This document shows, in pieces, positions 25,990 to 34,571 of a stretch of DNA of 38,678 nucleotides (positions are counted from its first letter, which is position 1; each line of letters starts with the position of its first letter). The stretch comes from Halomonas sp. (GTDB lineage Bacteria; Pseudomonadota; Gammaproteobacteria; Pseudomonadales; Halomonadaceae), in the NCBI RefSeq assembly GCF_007692655.1, contig NZ_REBQ01000096.1, positions 1 through 38,678 on the forward strand, given 5' to 3'. The position numbers and the translations under genes are program-made. The notes beneath the pieces were generated by a model. It worked only from the letters and a program-made list of their open reading frames with translations, had not been told where the DNA came from and made no database searches.

Positions 25990-26010
25990 GCATTGACGTG
26001 GAATCGATAC

Positions 26011-26038
26011 TTGACCCTCGTGTTTCTATGGGTATACT
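26011..26038 (+). promoter_or_regulatory. Candidate sigma-70 promoter of the tRNA-Asn cluster
   Basis: TTGACC, a 16-base spacer and TATACT end 20 bases before the first tRNA-Asn gene, with both hexamers matching five of six consensus bases. It is divergent from the miaB promoter. Confidence 0.75.
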
Positions 26039-26058
26039 ACGCACCGTGTTTGAGCAGT

Positions 26059-26134
26059 TCCTCGATAGCTCAGTTGGTAGAGCAAATGACTGTTAATCAT
26101 TGGGTCGCAGGTTCGAGTCCTGCTCGAGGAGCCA
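26059..26134 (+). tRNA. tRNA-Asn (anticodon GTT), copy 1
   Basis: 76 bases with an encoded CCA. The acceptor arm TCCTCGA pairs with TCGAGGA, the anticodon loop is CTGTTAA, and the T loop is GGTTCGAGTCC. First of three identical copies, just downstream of a strong promoter. Confidence 0.97.
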
Positions 26135-26194
26135 ATCACTTGCTAGCCATTAGCAATGGTCTGGCTTCGCTTTAAACACCACAACTTACGATGT

Positions 26195-26270
26195 TCCTCG
26201 ATAGCTCAGTTGGTAGAGCAAATGACTGTTAATCATTGGGTCGCAGGTTCGAGTCCTGCTCGAGGAGCCA
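26195..26270 (+). tRNA. tRNA-Asn (anticodon GTT), copy 2
   Basis: Identical over all 76 bases to copy 1, separated from it by 60 bases of unrelated sequence. Probably part of one transcript processed into three tRNAs. Confidence 0.97.
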
Positions 26271-26293
26271 AGTTGTCGTATCCGTACCTTATC

Positions 26294-26321
26294 AGTGTCT
26301 TGAAAGTAGTACTCCAAAAGC
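26294..26321 (+). repeat. Possible pair of 14-bp units in tRNA-Asn spacer
   Basis: AGTGTCTTGAAAGT is followed directly by AGTACTCCAAAAGC. Both resemble the 14-bp AGTACTTGAAAA units near the alcohol dehydrogenase, but with only two divergent copies chance is possible. Confidence 0.3.
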
Positions 26322-26355
26322 ACTGTACGTAACATTCTTTCTACGTAACCATTGT

Positions 26356-26431
26356 TCCTCGATAGCTCAGTTGGTAGAGCAAATGACTGTTAATCATTGG
26401 GTCGCAGGTTCGAGTCCTGCTCGAGGAGCCA
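26356..26431 (+). tRNA. tRNA-Asn (anticodon GTT), copy 3
   Basis: Third identical 76-base copy, 85 bases after copy 2. A run of seven Ts about 25 bases beyond it may help end the transcript, though no clear stem was seen. Confidence 0.97.
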
Positions 26432-26579
26432 TTTAAGCTCTTTCCACTTCGTTTTTTTCATCTAGCAACCCCTGCCTATTGGTAGTTGGGTGTTTTGTCG
26501 TGCCTGAATGTCCAGGCGCTTACCGTTAGTGTCTCTCGTGGCGTAAACTACACCAATAGTCGATGAGTTCGGGAAGGTT

Positions 26580-26945
26580 ATGGTTGGCAAAATAAATACG
26601 CCGCAAGCCCTGCAGGTGTTTAAGTGTTTAAGTGATGAAACGCGGTTGATGCTGGTGCTGCTGATTGCTCAACAGCAGGAGCTGTGTGTGTGCGAAATGA
26701 CCCATGCGCTTCAGGAGTCACAGCCCAAAGTGTCGCGCCATTTGGCTCAACTGCGCCAATGCGGTTTGTTGAGTGACCAGCGAGAAGGGCAGTGGGTGTA
26801 TTACCGGCTTGCCCCGCAGCTGCCTGTTTGGGCGCAAGATATTATCCAGGCGGGTAGTCAAGGCAGTGCTGTCCAGCTAGCGGCGCTTACTCGACGCTTA
26901 ACCAGCATGGGTGATCGGCCCAGTCGTCGCGCAGCCTTGTGTTGA
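26580..26945 (+). CDS. ArsR family metalloregulator
   Basis: A 121-residue winged-helix repressor of the ArsR/SmtB family. FKCLSDETRLMLVLLIAQQQ begins the domain; ELCVCEMTHAL (C36, C38) is the alpha-3 arsenic/antimony-type metal site; QPKVSRHLAQLRQCGLLSD is the recognition helix. It probably releases DNA on binding arsenite or another thiophilic metal. No arsenic resistance gene adjoins it: it sits between the tRNA-Asn cluster and prc, so it may act at a distance or on itself. The protein ends in an extra cysteine (RRAALC). Confidence 0.9.
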   Translation: MVGKINTPQALQVFKCLSDETRLMLVLLIAQQQELCVCEMTHALQESQPKVSRHLAQLRQCGLLSDQREGQWVYYRLAPQLPVWAQDIIQAGSQGSAVQLAALTRRLTSMGDRPSRRAALC

Positions 26946-26955
26946 AAGCACTAAA

Positions 26956-26984
26956 AAGGCGACCCCGTCAGTCGGGGTCGCCTT
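26956..26984. terminator. Bidirectional terminator between arsR-type gene and prc
   Basis: A perfect 12-bp stem (AAGGCGACCCCG / CGGGGTCGCCTT) with a five-base loop. On the minus strand it is followed by TTTTTAG, ideal for prc, whose stop codon lies 18 bases before it; on the plus strand it lies 11 bases past the ArsR gene. Confidence 0.85.
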
Positions 26985-27002
26985 GTGGTTATTTCAAGCT
27001 GA

Positions 27003-29093
27003 TTAGCGCTTAGCGGCTAATCGGCGAGTTTCAAGTAAGTGGGCATAGTCGAGCAAGACTTCGGCTGACTCGAGTACTTCGGCCCGATTAACTGCCGTAG
27101 CGTCATCTTCGGTGCTATCGACTTCTTCAGCATCGCCGCCGGGTTCTTCCATCCGTGCATCCATCCACTCGTCCAGCTCATCCAGGCCTAGTGCACGACG
27201 ACGTTGGTTTTCCAGAGAGAGCTGCTCGGCTTCTTGGGCTTCCATTTCCCGTTGGCGCTGCTCGCGGTTTAGGCTCACGCTAGTGTGCTGCTCTCGCAGC
27301 TGGCGGGCCAGCGTAGATTGGCGCTCCAGGTAGCGGAAGTTAGGGTTATCCTGGGCGCGGGCATCGTGCTGGGCAATGAGCTTATCAAGCACGGTTTCTG
27401 GCTCGCCATAGCGGCGGTACTGAACGTTTTGAACGGTGTCCCAGGCTAACGCATTATCCAGACTGCTTTCGCCAATGCGATCAGGGTCTATTAGGCTCGG
27501 GAAGATAATGTCTGGTTCAACGCCACGATTTTGGGTGCTGTCACCAGAAATACGATAGAACTTGGCACGGGTGAGTTTAATCTGCCCGTGGCTCAGATCG
27601 TTAAGCGTCTGAACGGTGCCTTTACCAAACGTAGGCGTGCCCAATACAAGTCCGCGGCCATAGTCCTGAATGGCGCCAGCAAAAATTTCAGATGCCGAGG
27701 CGGAGAGGCGGTTCACTAATACGCCAAGTGGCCCATCGTAGAGGGTGCCTGCTTCGGTGTCGCCATACAGCTGAATACGGCCTTGAGCGTCGCGTACCTG
27801 AACGGTTGGGCCACGATCGATAAATAGACCAATTAATGAGTTGGCTTCCTGTAGCGCCCCGCCGCCATTATTGCGAAGGTCGAGCACGATTCCTTCAACA
27901 CCCTCTTCTTTAAGCCGCTCTACTTCACGGGCGACGTCACGTGTGGTGCTGCGGTACTCTTCTTCACCGGCTTGCCAGGCGTCAAAATCAACGTAAAAGG
28001 TAGGGATGTTGATGACGCCAAGGCGGTGGGGTTCACCGTCGCGCTGAACTTCGATGACCTCGCCTTTTGCGGCTTGATCTTCAAGACTGACGGTGTCGCG
28101 GGTGATTTCGACCGTTTGTGAACGGGTCATATCAACTGCCTGGGCGGGGACCACATCCAGACGAACGACAGAGCCTTTGGGCCCGCGAATCAGATCAACG
28201 ACATTGTCTAGGCGCATGCCCACGACGTTCACCATGTCGCCCTCTTCCTGGCCGACAGCAATGATGCGATCTGCGGGCTCTAAAACGCCTGCGCGCTCTG
28301 CTGGTCCGCCGGGAACCAGACTGGAAACTTTAACGTACTCGCCGTCAGACTGGAGCAGGGCGCCTATACCTTCAAGGGAAAGGCTCATTTGAATATCAAA
28401 CGATTCGCCCTGGCGCGGCGACAGATAGCCTGTGTGAGGATCAATGGTGCTGGTAATAGCCGCCATTAGCACTCCGAACACATCCTCCGGCTCCGTTTGT
28501 TTTATCCGAGTCAACTGTCCCTCATAGCGTTGACGCAGATTATTCTCAATCAGTTCGTTATCCTGATCAGTCAAAGCTAACGTGAGAGCGTCATTCTTGA
28601 GCCGCTTGCGCCATAGTTCGTCAAGCTCGCCCATGCGGTGAGCCCATTGAGCATCTTCGCGATCTATTTCGAGGCGTTCATCACTCTCGAAATCAAAATC
28701 TAATCCTTCATCGAGCTGCGCCAGTAATGATTCCAGGCGGGCGCGCTGCCGTGTGCTAAAGGTGTCATAGAGTGCAAAAGCATCATCTAAGTCGCCGTTG
28801 AAAATGGCATCTGCCATGCCGGTTTCTAGATGGCGGTAAGGATCAATGTCGCTGCGCAGCAAATAGGAGCGCTGACCATCAAGTATGTCGAGATAGCGTT
28901 GGAAGGCGTCCTCCGACCACGCTTCATCAAAATTAACATCAGCGTAGTGGCCGTAGCGGAGCGAGTCCGCAATTTCCACCGCCGCCTGGCGCTGTTCGTC
29001 GGTTGGCTCGAGTTGCGCTAGTGCTGCTGGGCTGGTTACTACCAGCATGACAGCCAGGGCGACCGAACGCGAAAGCGTTGCAAACAAGCTCAT
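27003..29093 (-). CDS. prc: Tail-specific protease (C-terminal processing peptidase)
   Basis: A 696-residue periplasmic serine protease that degrades or trims proteins with nonpolar C-termini and, in other bacteria, processes penicillin-binding proteins and peptidoglycan hydrolases. The signal peptide runs to residue 26 (ALA). An N-terminal helical region, a PDZ domain (about 235-330; SLSLEGIGALLQSDGEYVKV, GGPAERAG) and the S41 catalytic domain follow; the serine is in SASASEIFAGA and the lysine in FGKGTVQ. The C-terminal DUF3340 region ends in an acidic stretch and a basic terminus. The length is normal (E. coli 682). It is divergent from apeB. Confidence 0.96.
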   Translation of the reverse strand: MSLFATLSRSVALAVMLVVTSPAALAQLEPTDEQRQAAVEIADSLRYGHYADVNFDEAWSEDAFQRYLDILDGQRSYLLRSDIDPYRHLETGMADAIFNGDLDDAFALYDTFSTRQRARLESLLAQLDEGLDFDFESDERLEIDREDAQWAHRMGELDELWRKRLKNDALTLALTDQDNELIENNLRQRYEGQLTRIKQTEPEDVFGVLMAAITSTIDPHTGYLSPRQGESFDIQMSLSLEGIGALLQSDGEYVKVSSLVPGGPAERAGVLEPADRIIAVGQEEGDMVNVVGMRLDNVVDLIRGPKGSVVRLDVVPAQAVDMTRSQTVEITRDTVSLEDQAAKGEVIEVQRDGEPHRLGVINIPTFYVDFDAWQAGEEEYRSTTRDVAREVERLKEEGVEGIVLDLRNNGGGALQEANSLIGLFIDRGPTVQVRDAQGRIQLYGDTEAGTLYDGPLGVLVNRLSASASEIFAGAIQDYGRGLVLGTPTFGKGTVQTLNDLSHGQIKLTRAKFYRISGDSTQNRGVEPDIIFPSLIDPDRIGESSLDNALAWDTVQNVQYRRYGEPETVLDKLIAQHDARAQDNPNFRYLERQSTLARQLREQHTSVSLNREQRQREMEAQEAEQLSLENQRRRALGLDELDEWMDARMEEPGGDAEEVDSTEDDATAVNRAEVLESAEVLLDYAHLLETRRLAAKR

Positions 29094-29231
29094 CAGTCAA
29101 GCTCTCCCGGATTTGTGTACACTCATTCTTCCCTAGACACGCATGTGACCCATGAGTTGCGTAGGCCGAAGGGGTATTGTAGCAGGTCGTTTGCGCTATG
29201 AGACTCAATCATTACTGTTAAGAGGATTTCC

Positions 29232-30536
29232 ATGTCGGACACTTTCAACGCTGATCGTTTAACGCGTCTATGTGATTTTTTGCGTCACTCTCCGACCCCG
29301 TGGCACGCCACTGGCAATATGGCTGCGCAATTAGAGCAGGCCGGGTTTCAGCGGCTGGAAGAGAAGGAGAGCTGGCAGCTTACGCCGGGCAAGCGCTACT
29401 ACGCTACCCGCAATGGCTCGGCGATTATTGCTTTTCAGCTACCCGCGTCTAACTTAACCGGGTTGCGTATGATCGGAGCCCATACTGACAGTCCAGGACT
29501 GCATCTTAAACCCAATGCTGATCAACGCTCTGCGGGCTGGCTGCAGCTGGGGGTTCAGGTATACGGCGGGGTGCTGCTAGCGCCCTGGTTTGATCGAGAC
29601 CTGGGGTTGGCAGGGCGTGTGCATGTGCGCCACGCCGATGGCCGCTTAGAGAGTGTGCTACTCAATGTTGATCGAGCGATTGCCATGGTGCCGAGCCTTG
29701 CCATTCACCTCGACCGTGAAGTGAACGGTGGTCGTCCGCTTAATCCACAGACACAAATGTCGCCTGTGCTGATGCAGAGCGATGATGCGCAGCTCAGCGA
29801 CCTGCTAGCAGAGTGGCTAGAAGAGCAGCACGGCTTGCGCGCTGTGGAAGTGGTGGATTTCGAGCTGGGCTTTTATGATGTTCAGCCGCCTTCGTTAGTT
29901 GGGGTTAAGCAAGAGTTGGTGGCGAGCGCTCGGCTGGATAACCTGCTTTCCTGTTTTGTTGGTTTGGAGGCGCTGTTGGCCTGTGATGGCCGCCAGGGAG
30001 CTGTGTTAGTGGCCAATGACCATGAGGAAGTCGGTAGCGCCAGTGCGTGTGGTGCTCAGGGGCCTTTTCTAGCGGATGTGCTAAAGCGCATTAATGCCCA
30101 GGTAGGTAAAGGCGGCGAGGAAGCGTTAATCCAGCTGATTCAGTCGTCGCTGATGATCTCTTGTGACAATGCTCATGCGCTTCACCCTAATTTCCGTGAT
30201 AAGCACGACGAGCGTCACGGGCCCGCCATTAACGGCGGCCCTGTTATCAAGGTGAATGCAAGCCAGCGCTACGCTACGAATAGTGTCACTGGCGCGCTGT
30301 TTCGCGATGTATGTCGTGAGGCGGGCGTGCCGGTGCAATCTTTCGTTACCCGGGCTGATATGGGGTGCGGAAGCACCATTGGGCCGATTACCGCTACGGA
30401 ATTAGGCGTTCCAACGATTGATGTAGGCATAGCCCAGTGGGCAATGCACTCTATCCGGGAAACGGCGGGCACTAAAGATGTTGAGTATCTGACCCTTGCC
30501 CTTACGGCGTTTTTAAATCGTGATGCGTTAAGCTGA
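29232..30536 (+). CDS. apeB: M18 family aminopeptidase
   Basis: A 434-residue cytoplasmic zinc aminopeptidase of the aspartyl-aminopeptidase (M18) family, removing N-terminal residues, often acidic ones. Metal and catalytic motifs: GAHTDSPG (H84), SARLDNLLSCFVG, VANDHEEVGS, RADMGCGSTIGPITA and AMHSIRETAG, which carries the last histidine ligand. AGAGGA precedes the ATG. It is divergent from prc (138 bases) and closed by a clear terminator, so it is a single-gene unit. Confidence 0.95.
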   Translation: MSDTFNADRLTRLCDFLRHSPTPWHATGNMAAQLEQAGFQRLEEKESWQLTPGKRYYATRNGSAIIAFQLPASNLTGLRMIGAHTDSPGLHLKPNADQRSAGWLQLGVQVYGGVLLAPWFDRDLGLAGRVHVRHADGRLESVLLNVDRAIAMVPSLAIHLDREVNGGRPLNPQTQMSPVLMQSDDAQLSDLLAEWLEEQHGLRAVEVVDFELGFYDVQPPSLVGVKQELVASARLDNLLSCFVGLEALLACDGRQGAVLVANDHEEVGSASACGAQGPFLADVLKRINAQVGKGGEEALIQLIQSSLMISCDNAHALHPNFRDKHDERHGPAINGGPVIKVNASQRYATNSVTGALFRDVCREAGVPVQSFVTRADMGCGSTIGPITATELGVPTIDVGIAQWAMHSIRETAGTKDVEYLTLALTAFLNRDALS

Positions 30537-30562
30537 GTCCTATTAAGGGCGGAGCAGGAGCA

Positions 30563-30605
30563 AACAAAAAGCCCGCTGATTAATTAATCGGCGGGCTTGT
30601 TTATT
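30563..30605 (+). terminator. Rho-independent terminator after apeB
   Basis: AAGCCCGC pairs with GCGGGCTT and encloses a second stem (GATT / AATC, AATT loop). A-rich left and T-rich right flanks (GTTTATT) extend it, so it could work in both directions. Confidence 0.8.
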
Positions 30606-30633
30606 AAAAAACTTGTGTATTAATAAGCTTGGT

Positions 30634-30710
30634 TGGTGGCTACGCCCTGATTTGAACAGGGGACCCCATCATTATGAGTGATGTGCTCTAACCAGCTGAG
30701 CTACGTAGCC
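30634..30710 (-). tRNA. tRNA-Met (elongator, anticodon CAT)
   Basis: 77 bases with an encoded CCA on the minus strand. The acceptor GGCTACG pairs with CGTAGCC and the anticodon loop reads CTCATAA. The G1-C72 pair at the end of the acceptor marks it as elongator rather than initiator. It lies downstream of ychF. Confidence 0.95.
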
Positions 30711-30725
30711 TTTCAACGGGGGCGA

Positions 30726-30754
30726 ATGATACTGGCAAACCTGCTCCCCGTCAA
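30726..30754 (-). promoter_or_regulatory. Candidate sigma-70 promoter of tRNA-Met
   Basis: TTGACG (30749-30754), a 17-base spacer and TATCAT (30726-30731) on the minus strand, 15 bases before the tRNA. Both boxes match five of six. Confidence 0.75.
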
Positions 30755-30786
30755 TTCCTTAATTCTCAACCCGTTGGTATTGGGCT

Positions 30787-31878
30787 TTAAACATTAAAGC
30801 GGAAGTGGACCACATCGCCATCTTTAACAATGTACTCCTTGCCTTCCAAGCGCCATTTGCCGGCGTCTTTGGCACCCTGTTCTCCGCCGAGTGATACAAA
30901 ATCGTCATAGGCGACAACTTCAGCACGAATAAAGCCTTTCTGAAAGTCAGTGTGAATCACGCCTGCGGCTTCAGGCGCGGTGGCTCCCTGTTTCACCGTC
31001 CAGGCGCGTACTTCTTTTACCCCGGCAGTGAAATAAGTTTGCAGTCCCAGCAGTGAGTAGCCCGCACGAATCACACGGTCAAGGCCAGGCTCATCCATGC
31101 CCATTTCGTTTAAAAACATTGAGCGTTCTTCGTCATCGAGCTCAGCGATTTCCGCTTCCAGCTGATTGCAGACCGGCACGACTAGCGCCCCTTCCTCAGC
31201 GGCAATTTCGTTAACAATATCCAGGTAGGGATTGTTCTCGAAACCATCTTCATTGACGTTGGCAATGTACATGGTCGGCTTTAGGGTTAAGAACCCAAAG
31301 CTTTTAACCTGGCGCTGCTCTTCTTCGCTGAGGCCAAAGCTACGCAGCGGAAGGCCTTCAGCAACGTGGGGCTGAATGCGATCAAGGATGGCTTTTGTCG
31401 CAATAGCGTCTTTATCACCGCCTTTGACTGAGCGAACCAGACGCTGGCTAGCTTTTTCGACAGTATCAAGATCGGCCAGCGCCAATTCCAGGTTGATCGT
31501 TTCGATATCGGCGCGGGGGTCGACTTGATTGGCAACGTGAATAACGTTGTCATTATCAAAGCAGCGCACCACATGGGCGATAGCTTGGGTTTCACGAATA
31601 TTGGCAAGGAACTTATTGCCGAGACCTTCGCCTTTGGATGCGCCGGCGACCAAGCCTGCAATATCGACAAACTCCATGGTGGTGGGCAGCACTTTTTGCG
31701 GCTTAACGATGGCTGCGAGCTTATCAAGGCGAGGGTCGGGCATCGGCACGATACCGACGTTCGGTTCGATGGTACAGAAGGGGAAGTTTTCTGCATCAAT
31801 GCCTGACTTTGTCAGCGCATTAAACAGCGTAGACTTACCAACGTTGGGCAAACCGACAATGCCGCAATTGAAACCCAT
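30787..31878 (-). CDS. ychF: Redox-regulated ATPase YchF (Obg-like)
   Basis: A 363-residue cytoplasmic P-loop protein, the same length as E. coli YchF. It is an Obg-family member that prefers ATP and associates with ribosomes. Motifs: G1 [15 protein letters not shown]3 DIAGL, then [12 protein letters not shown] and a C-terminal TGS domain with [20 protein letters not shown] and [13 protein letters not shown]. The start at 31878 is set by homology and by AGGAA upstream; the frame opens 20 codons earlier through a 14-bp duplication. It follows pth by 73 bases, a conserved pairing. Confidence 0.96.
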   Translation of the reverse strand: MGFNCGIVGLPNVGKSTLFNALTKSGIDAENFPFCTIEPNVGIVPMPDPRLDKLAAIVKPQKVLPTTMEFVDIAGLVAGASKGEGLGNKFLANIRETQAIAHVVRCFDNDNVIHVANQVDPRADIETINLELALADLDTVEKASQRLVRSVKGGDKDAIATKAILDRIQPHVAEGLPLRSFGLSEEEQRQVKSFGFLTLKPTMYIANVNEDGFENNPYLDIVNEIAAEEGALVVPVCNQLEAEIAELDDEERSMFLNEMGMDEPGLDRVIRAGYSLLGLQTYFTAGVKEVRAWTVKQGATAPEAAGVIHTDFQKGFIRAEVVAYDDFVSLGGEQGAKDAGKWRLEGKEYIVKDGDVVHFRFNV

Positions 31879-31880
31879 AA

Positions 31881-31908
31881 AATGTTCCTGAAAAAATGTT
31901 CTTGAGAA
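31881..31908 (-). repeat. Duplicated 14-bp unit at the ychF ribosome-binding site
   Basis: Plus-strand AATGTTCCTGAAAA is followed directly by AATGTTCTTGAGAA (11 of 14 identical). On the coding strand the copy next to the ATG supplies the AGGAA ribosome-binding site and the other supplies AAGAA. It resembles the other 14-bp arrays in period and in the GTTCTTGA core. Confidence 0.5.
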
Positions 31909-31951
31909 TAAGGCGTGAGGCGTATAACTAACCACCATTCTACGAGATGAG

Positions 31952-32548
31952 CTAGCTGTCAGCCACCGGCTTAAGGCTGTGTAACTGGTTCATCGCTTTG
32001 GCCCAGTCGCCTGCCAGTGCAGAAGGCAGCGTCGCTAAGCACTCATCTAGCGCCCGTACAATGGCCTCTTGCTCGGCCTTGCCGGGGCGGCCCAGCACAT
32101 AGTTGGTAACTTGGCGTGCCTCGCCAGGGTGGCCAATGCCGATCCGCAGGCGATGAAACTGTTTCTGATCGCCGAGCGCGCTGATGATGTCGCGCAGGCC
32201 GTTATGTCCACCGTGGCCACCGCCGGTTTTATAGCGCGCCTGGCCTGGCGGTAGGTCGAGTTCATCGTGGGCGACCAGTAAGTTTTCAGGGGTAAGCTTG
32301 AAGAACTGAGACAGGGCGGCTACCGCGGCACCGCTGCGGTTCATAAAGGTGGCGGGGTTGAGTAGGTGAAGTTCATGGTCGCCTATGCGTACTTTAGCGT
32401 AGTGGCCAAAAAACTTTTTTTCCGGACGCAGCTCAGTATGGGTGCTGAGTGCAATCGCGTTGACCAGCCAAAAACCTGCGTTATGCCGCGTGGCTGCATA
32501 CTCTGCACCGGGATTACCTAAGCCAATAATGGCCGTTACCTGGCTCAT
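31952..32548 (-). CDS. pth: Peptidyl-tRNA hydrolase
   Basis: A 198-residue cytoplasmic enzyme that frees tRNA from peptidyl-tRNA dropped by ribosomes. The N-terminal [20 protein letters not shown] contains the catalytic H22; [12 protein letters not shown] and [13 protein letters not shown] carry the conserved Asn and Asp; [13 protein letters not shown] and [11 protein letters not shown] complete the family set. The start at 32548 has GGAGG seven bases upstream. It lies beyond the rplY terminator and before ychF. Confidence 0.97.
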   Translation of the reverse strand: MSQVTAIIGLGNPGAEYAATRHNAGFWLVNAIALSTHTELRPEKKFFGHYAKVRIGDHELHLLNPATFMNRSGAAVAALSQFFKLTPENLLVAHDELDLPPGQARYKTGGGHGGHNGLRDIISALGDQKQFHRLRIGIGHPGEARQVTNYVLGRPGKAEQEAIVRALDECLATLPSALAGDWAKAMNQLHSLKPVADS

Positions 32549-32615
32549 CTTTTCACCTCCAACCAATTTCCGGGAGACACTCTTAATACTGCATCAGTGT
32601 TGGCCGCAAAAAAAA

Positions 32616-32635
32616 TCAAGCGCCAAGGCGCTTGA
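32616..32635 (-). terminator. Rho-independent terminator after rplY
   Basis: TCAAGCGCC pairs with GGCGCTTGA around a very short loop. On the minus strand eight Ts follow directly. It would end the prs-rplY transcript before pth. Confidence 0.8.
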
Positions 32636-32657
32636 TTTTAACCTCATGTTAGCATTG

Positions 32658-32683
32658 CTTGAGCCATGCAGGCATGGCTCAAG
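32658..32683 (-). terminator. Second hairpin just after rplY
   Basis: A perfect 11-bp stem (CTTGAGCCATG / CATGGCTCAAG) with a CAGG loop, between the rplY stop codon and the T-rich terminator. No U-tract, so it is probably an mRNA 3'-end stabiliser in tandem with the terminator. Confidence 0.5.
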
Positions 32684-32704
32684 TGGGATGCTAAGAAAGG
32701 TGAC

Positions 32705-33346
32705 TTACTCGGCGCTGGCGTCTTCTTCGCCTTCACCTTCGCTATCTTCATCTTCCTCAACACGCACTTTTACTTTGGTGATGTTGAGAATAGCGTTGTC
32801 GTGCTCTTCACCATGAGACAGGTCAACCGAGGTCACGCCGGCCGGCAAGGTGAGGTCAGACAGGTGCAGAGTGGTGCCAAGTTCAACGTTGGAAATGTCG
32901 ATTTCCAAGAAGTCAGGCAGATCTTTCGGCAAGCAGCTGATCGCCACTTCGTTGGCCAGAACGTGAAGTTCGCCGCCCTGGTCTTTGATGCCGACACACT
33001 TCTCTTCGCCCGTCACGTGCAGCGGCACGTTGATGGTGATTTCGTGAGTCGCATCAACACGCATGAAGTCGGCGTGGGTCAGCAATGGCTTGAAAGGGTG
33101 ACGCTGCAGGTCACGAACAACCACTTGCTCTTCTGTGCCGTCGATCATCAGTTTGATAACTGAAGAGAAGAAAGACTCATCTTCAATGGCTTTGTAAAAG
33201 GCTGTTTTTTCTACAGAGATAGACTGCGCGCCTTTTTCACCACCGTATACAACGGCTGGCACTTGCTGGTTCGCACGACGCAGGCGGCGGCTCGCACCTT
33301 TCCCCAGGTCGTTACGAACGCTGGCTTTCAGGATAAAATCAGACAT
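32705..33346 (-). CDS. rplY: 50S ribosomal protein bL25, general stress (CTC) form
   Basis: A 213-residue two-domain bL25. The N-terminal 5S-rRNA-binding domain (about 1-95; [28 protein letters not shown]) is followed by a TL5/CTC C-terminal domain (about 100-190; [20 protein letters not shown]). It is longer than the 94-residue E. coli protein, as in pseudomonads and other bacteria with the CTC form. The last 20 residues are almost all Glu, Asp, Ser, Gly and Ala, fitting a halophile. It follows prs by 96 bases, a conserved pair. Confidence 0.95.
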   Translation of the reverse strand: MSDFILKASVRNDLGKGASRRLRRANQQVPAVVYGGEKGAQSISVEKTAFYKAIEDESFFSSVIKLMIDGTEEQVVVRDLQRHPFKPLLTHADFMRVDATHEITINVPLHVTGEEKCVGIKDQGGELHVLANEVAISCLPKDLPDFLEIDISNVELGTTLHLSDLTLPAGVTSVDLSHGEEHDNAILNITKVKVRVEEDEDSEGEGEEDASAE

Positions 33347-33442
33347 GGAATTGCCTCTTAGTTTAAGTAAGGAATACGTCGCCGACCGCGACCAGACGAC
33401 GACGCTTCCGTGGCCCCAGAAGGGGGCTATATCGTCAGGCGA

Positions 33443-34384
33443 TTAGTGGAACATCGCGCTGACCGATTCTTCGTTGCTGACCCGACGGATCGCCTCGGCG
33501 ATCAGGCCGGCAACGCTCAACTGGCGAATTTTTCCGCTACGACGTGCAATGTCGGAAAGCGGGATGGTGTCGGTCACCACCACTTCATCCAGTACGGAGT
33601 TGGTAATGTTGTCCACGGCTGGGCCAGACAAGATTGGGTGTGTTGCGTAGGCAACCACGCGCTTAGCGCCGTGCTCTTTTAACGCTTCACCGGCTTTGCA
33701 GAGCGTGCCTGCGGTATCAATCATATCGTCGACCACAACGCAGGTTCGGCCTTCAATTTCACCAATAATATGCATCACCTGGGCTTGGTTAGCCTGAGGG
33801 CGGCGCTTGTCGATAATGGCGAGGTCTGCATTTAACTGTTTGGCAATGGCACGTGCGCGAACAACGCCACCCACATCGGGAGAAACCACCACCAAATCAC
33901 TATAATTTTGCCGTTCAATATCATCCAGCAGGATGGGGGAGCCGTAAACGTTATCGACCGGGACGTCGAAGAACCCCTGGATTTGATCTGCGTGAAGATC
34001 CATGGTCATCACACGGTCAACGCCCGCTTTCACCATCATGTCGGCAACTACCTTGGCGGAAATCGGCACTCGGGCAGAGCGAACGCGACGATCTTGTCGG
34101 GCATAGCCGAAGTAAGGCAGTACCGCCGTGATGCGAGCTGCCGAGGCGCGACGCAGAGCGTCGACCATCAGAATCAACTCCATCAAGTTGTCATTAGTGG
34201 GTGCACAGGTGGACTGTAGGATGAAGACATCCTTGCCGCGCACGTTCTCATTGATCTCGACTGCGATTTCGCCGTCGCTAAATTGACCCACCGTAGCGTT
34301 ACCCATACGGCTGTCTAAGCTCTCAGCAATCTTTTGAGCGAGTGCGGGATTGGCATTCCCAGCAAAAACCATCAATTTTGACAC
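33443..34384 (-). CDS. prs: Ribose-phosphate pyrophosphokinase
   Basis: A 313-residue cytoplasmic enzyme making PRPP from ribose 5-phosphate and ATP for nucleotide, His, Trp and NAD synthesis. Motifs: [40 protein letters not shown] (ATP and metal site), [17 protein letters not shown], the flexible loop after [14 protein letters not shown], and the PRPP loop [14 protein letters not shown] chose the GTG at 34384 because AGGTGG lies six bases before it and it gives [12 protein letters not shown], like Pseudomonas Prs; TTG at 34390 and ATG at 34372 are alternatives. Confidence 0.96.
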   Translation of the reverse strand: MSKLMVFAGNANPALAQKIAESLDSRMGNATVGQFSDGEIAVEINENVRGKDVFILQSTCAPTNDNLMELILMVDALRRASAARITAVLPYFGYARQDRRVRSARVPISAKVVADMMVKAGVDRVMTMDLHADQIQGFFDVPVDNVYGSPILLDDIERQNYSDLVVVSPDVGGVVRARAIAKQLNADLAIIDKRRPQANQAQVMHIIGEIEGRTCVVVDDMIDTAGTLCKAGEALKEHGAKRVVAYATHPILSGPAVDNITNSVLDEVVVTDTIPLSDIARRSGKIRQLSVAGLIAEAIRRVSNEESVSAMFH

Positions 34385-34460
34385 GCGCAACCACCTTTGC
34401 AGTGTTTAGGATCGGGGGAGAAAACGCAGATCATACTTTGGCCATATCTGAATATTAAAT

Positions 34461-34535
34461 TGGCTGGGGTACCAGGATTCGAACCTGGGAATGCCGATAC
34501 CAAAAACCGGTGCCTTACCACTTGGCGATACCCCA
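34461..34535 (-). tRNA. tRNA-Gln (anticodon TTG)
   Basis: 75 bases with an encoded CCA on the minus strand. The acceptor TGGGGTA pairs with TACCCCA and the anticodon loop is TTTTGGT. It sits between ispE and prs, as in many gammaproteobacteria, and may be cotranscribed with ispE or use its own weak promoter. Confidence 0.95.
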
Positions 34536-34571
34536 ACAATGGCCTATTGCGATGGCCGGACGTTTTCAACT

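Noticed and set aside
26059-26431. Three 76-bp identical repeats as a CRISPR-like array
   Set aside because: Each repeat folds as tRNA-Asn with anticodon GTT and an encoded CCA; spacers are unequal and no cas genes are present.
26236-26436. Open reading frame running through tRNA-Asn copies 2 and 3
   Set aside because: It lies over two tRNA genes and its repeated peptide simply translates the tRNA sequence.
31287-31799. 170-residue frame inside ychF on the same strand
   Set aside because: Overlaps the P-loop core of ychF in another frame; composition is a frame-shifted shadow.
32666-33163. 165-residue frame opposite rplY
   Set aside because: Antisense shadow of a well-supported ribosomal protein gene; no ribosome-binding site and no protein-family pattern.
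33413-33427. Hairpin (GCCCC / GGGGC) between prs and rplY as terminator
   Set aside because: Only five base pairs and no U-tract; prs and rplY are normally cotranscribed.
34461-34535. tRNA-Gln and neighbouring 22-bp repeats as a phage or island attachment site
   Set aside because: No integrase or foreign gene lies nearby, and the repeat matches the ispE end, not the tRNA 3' end.
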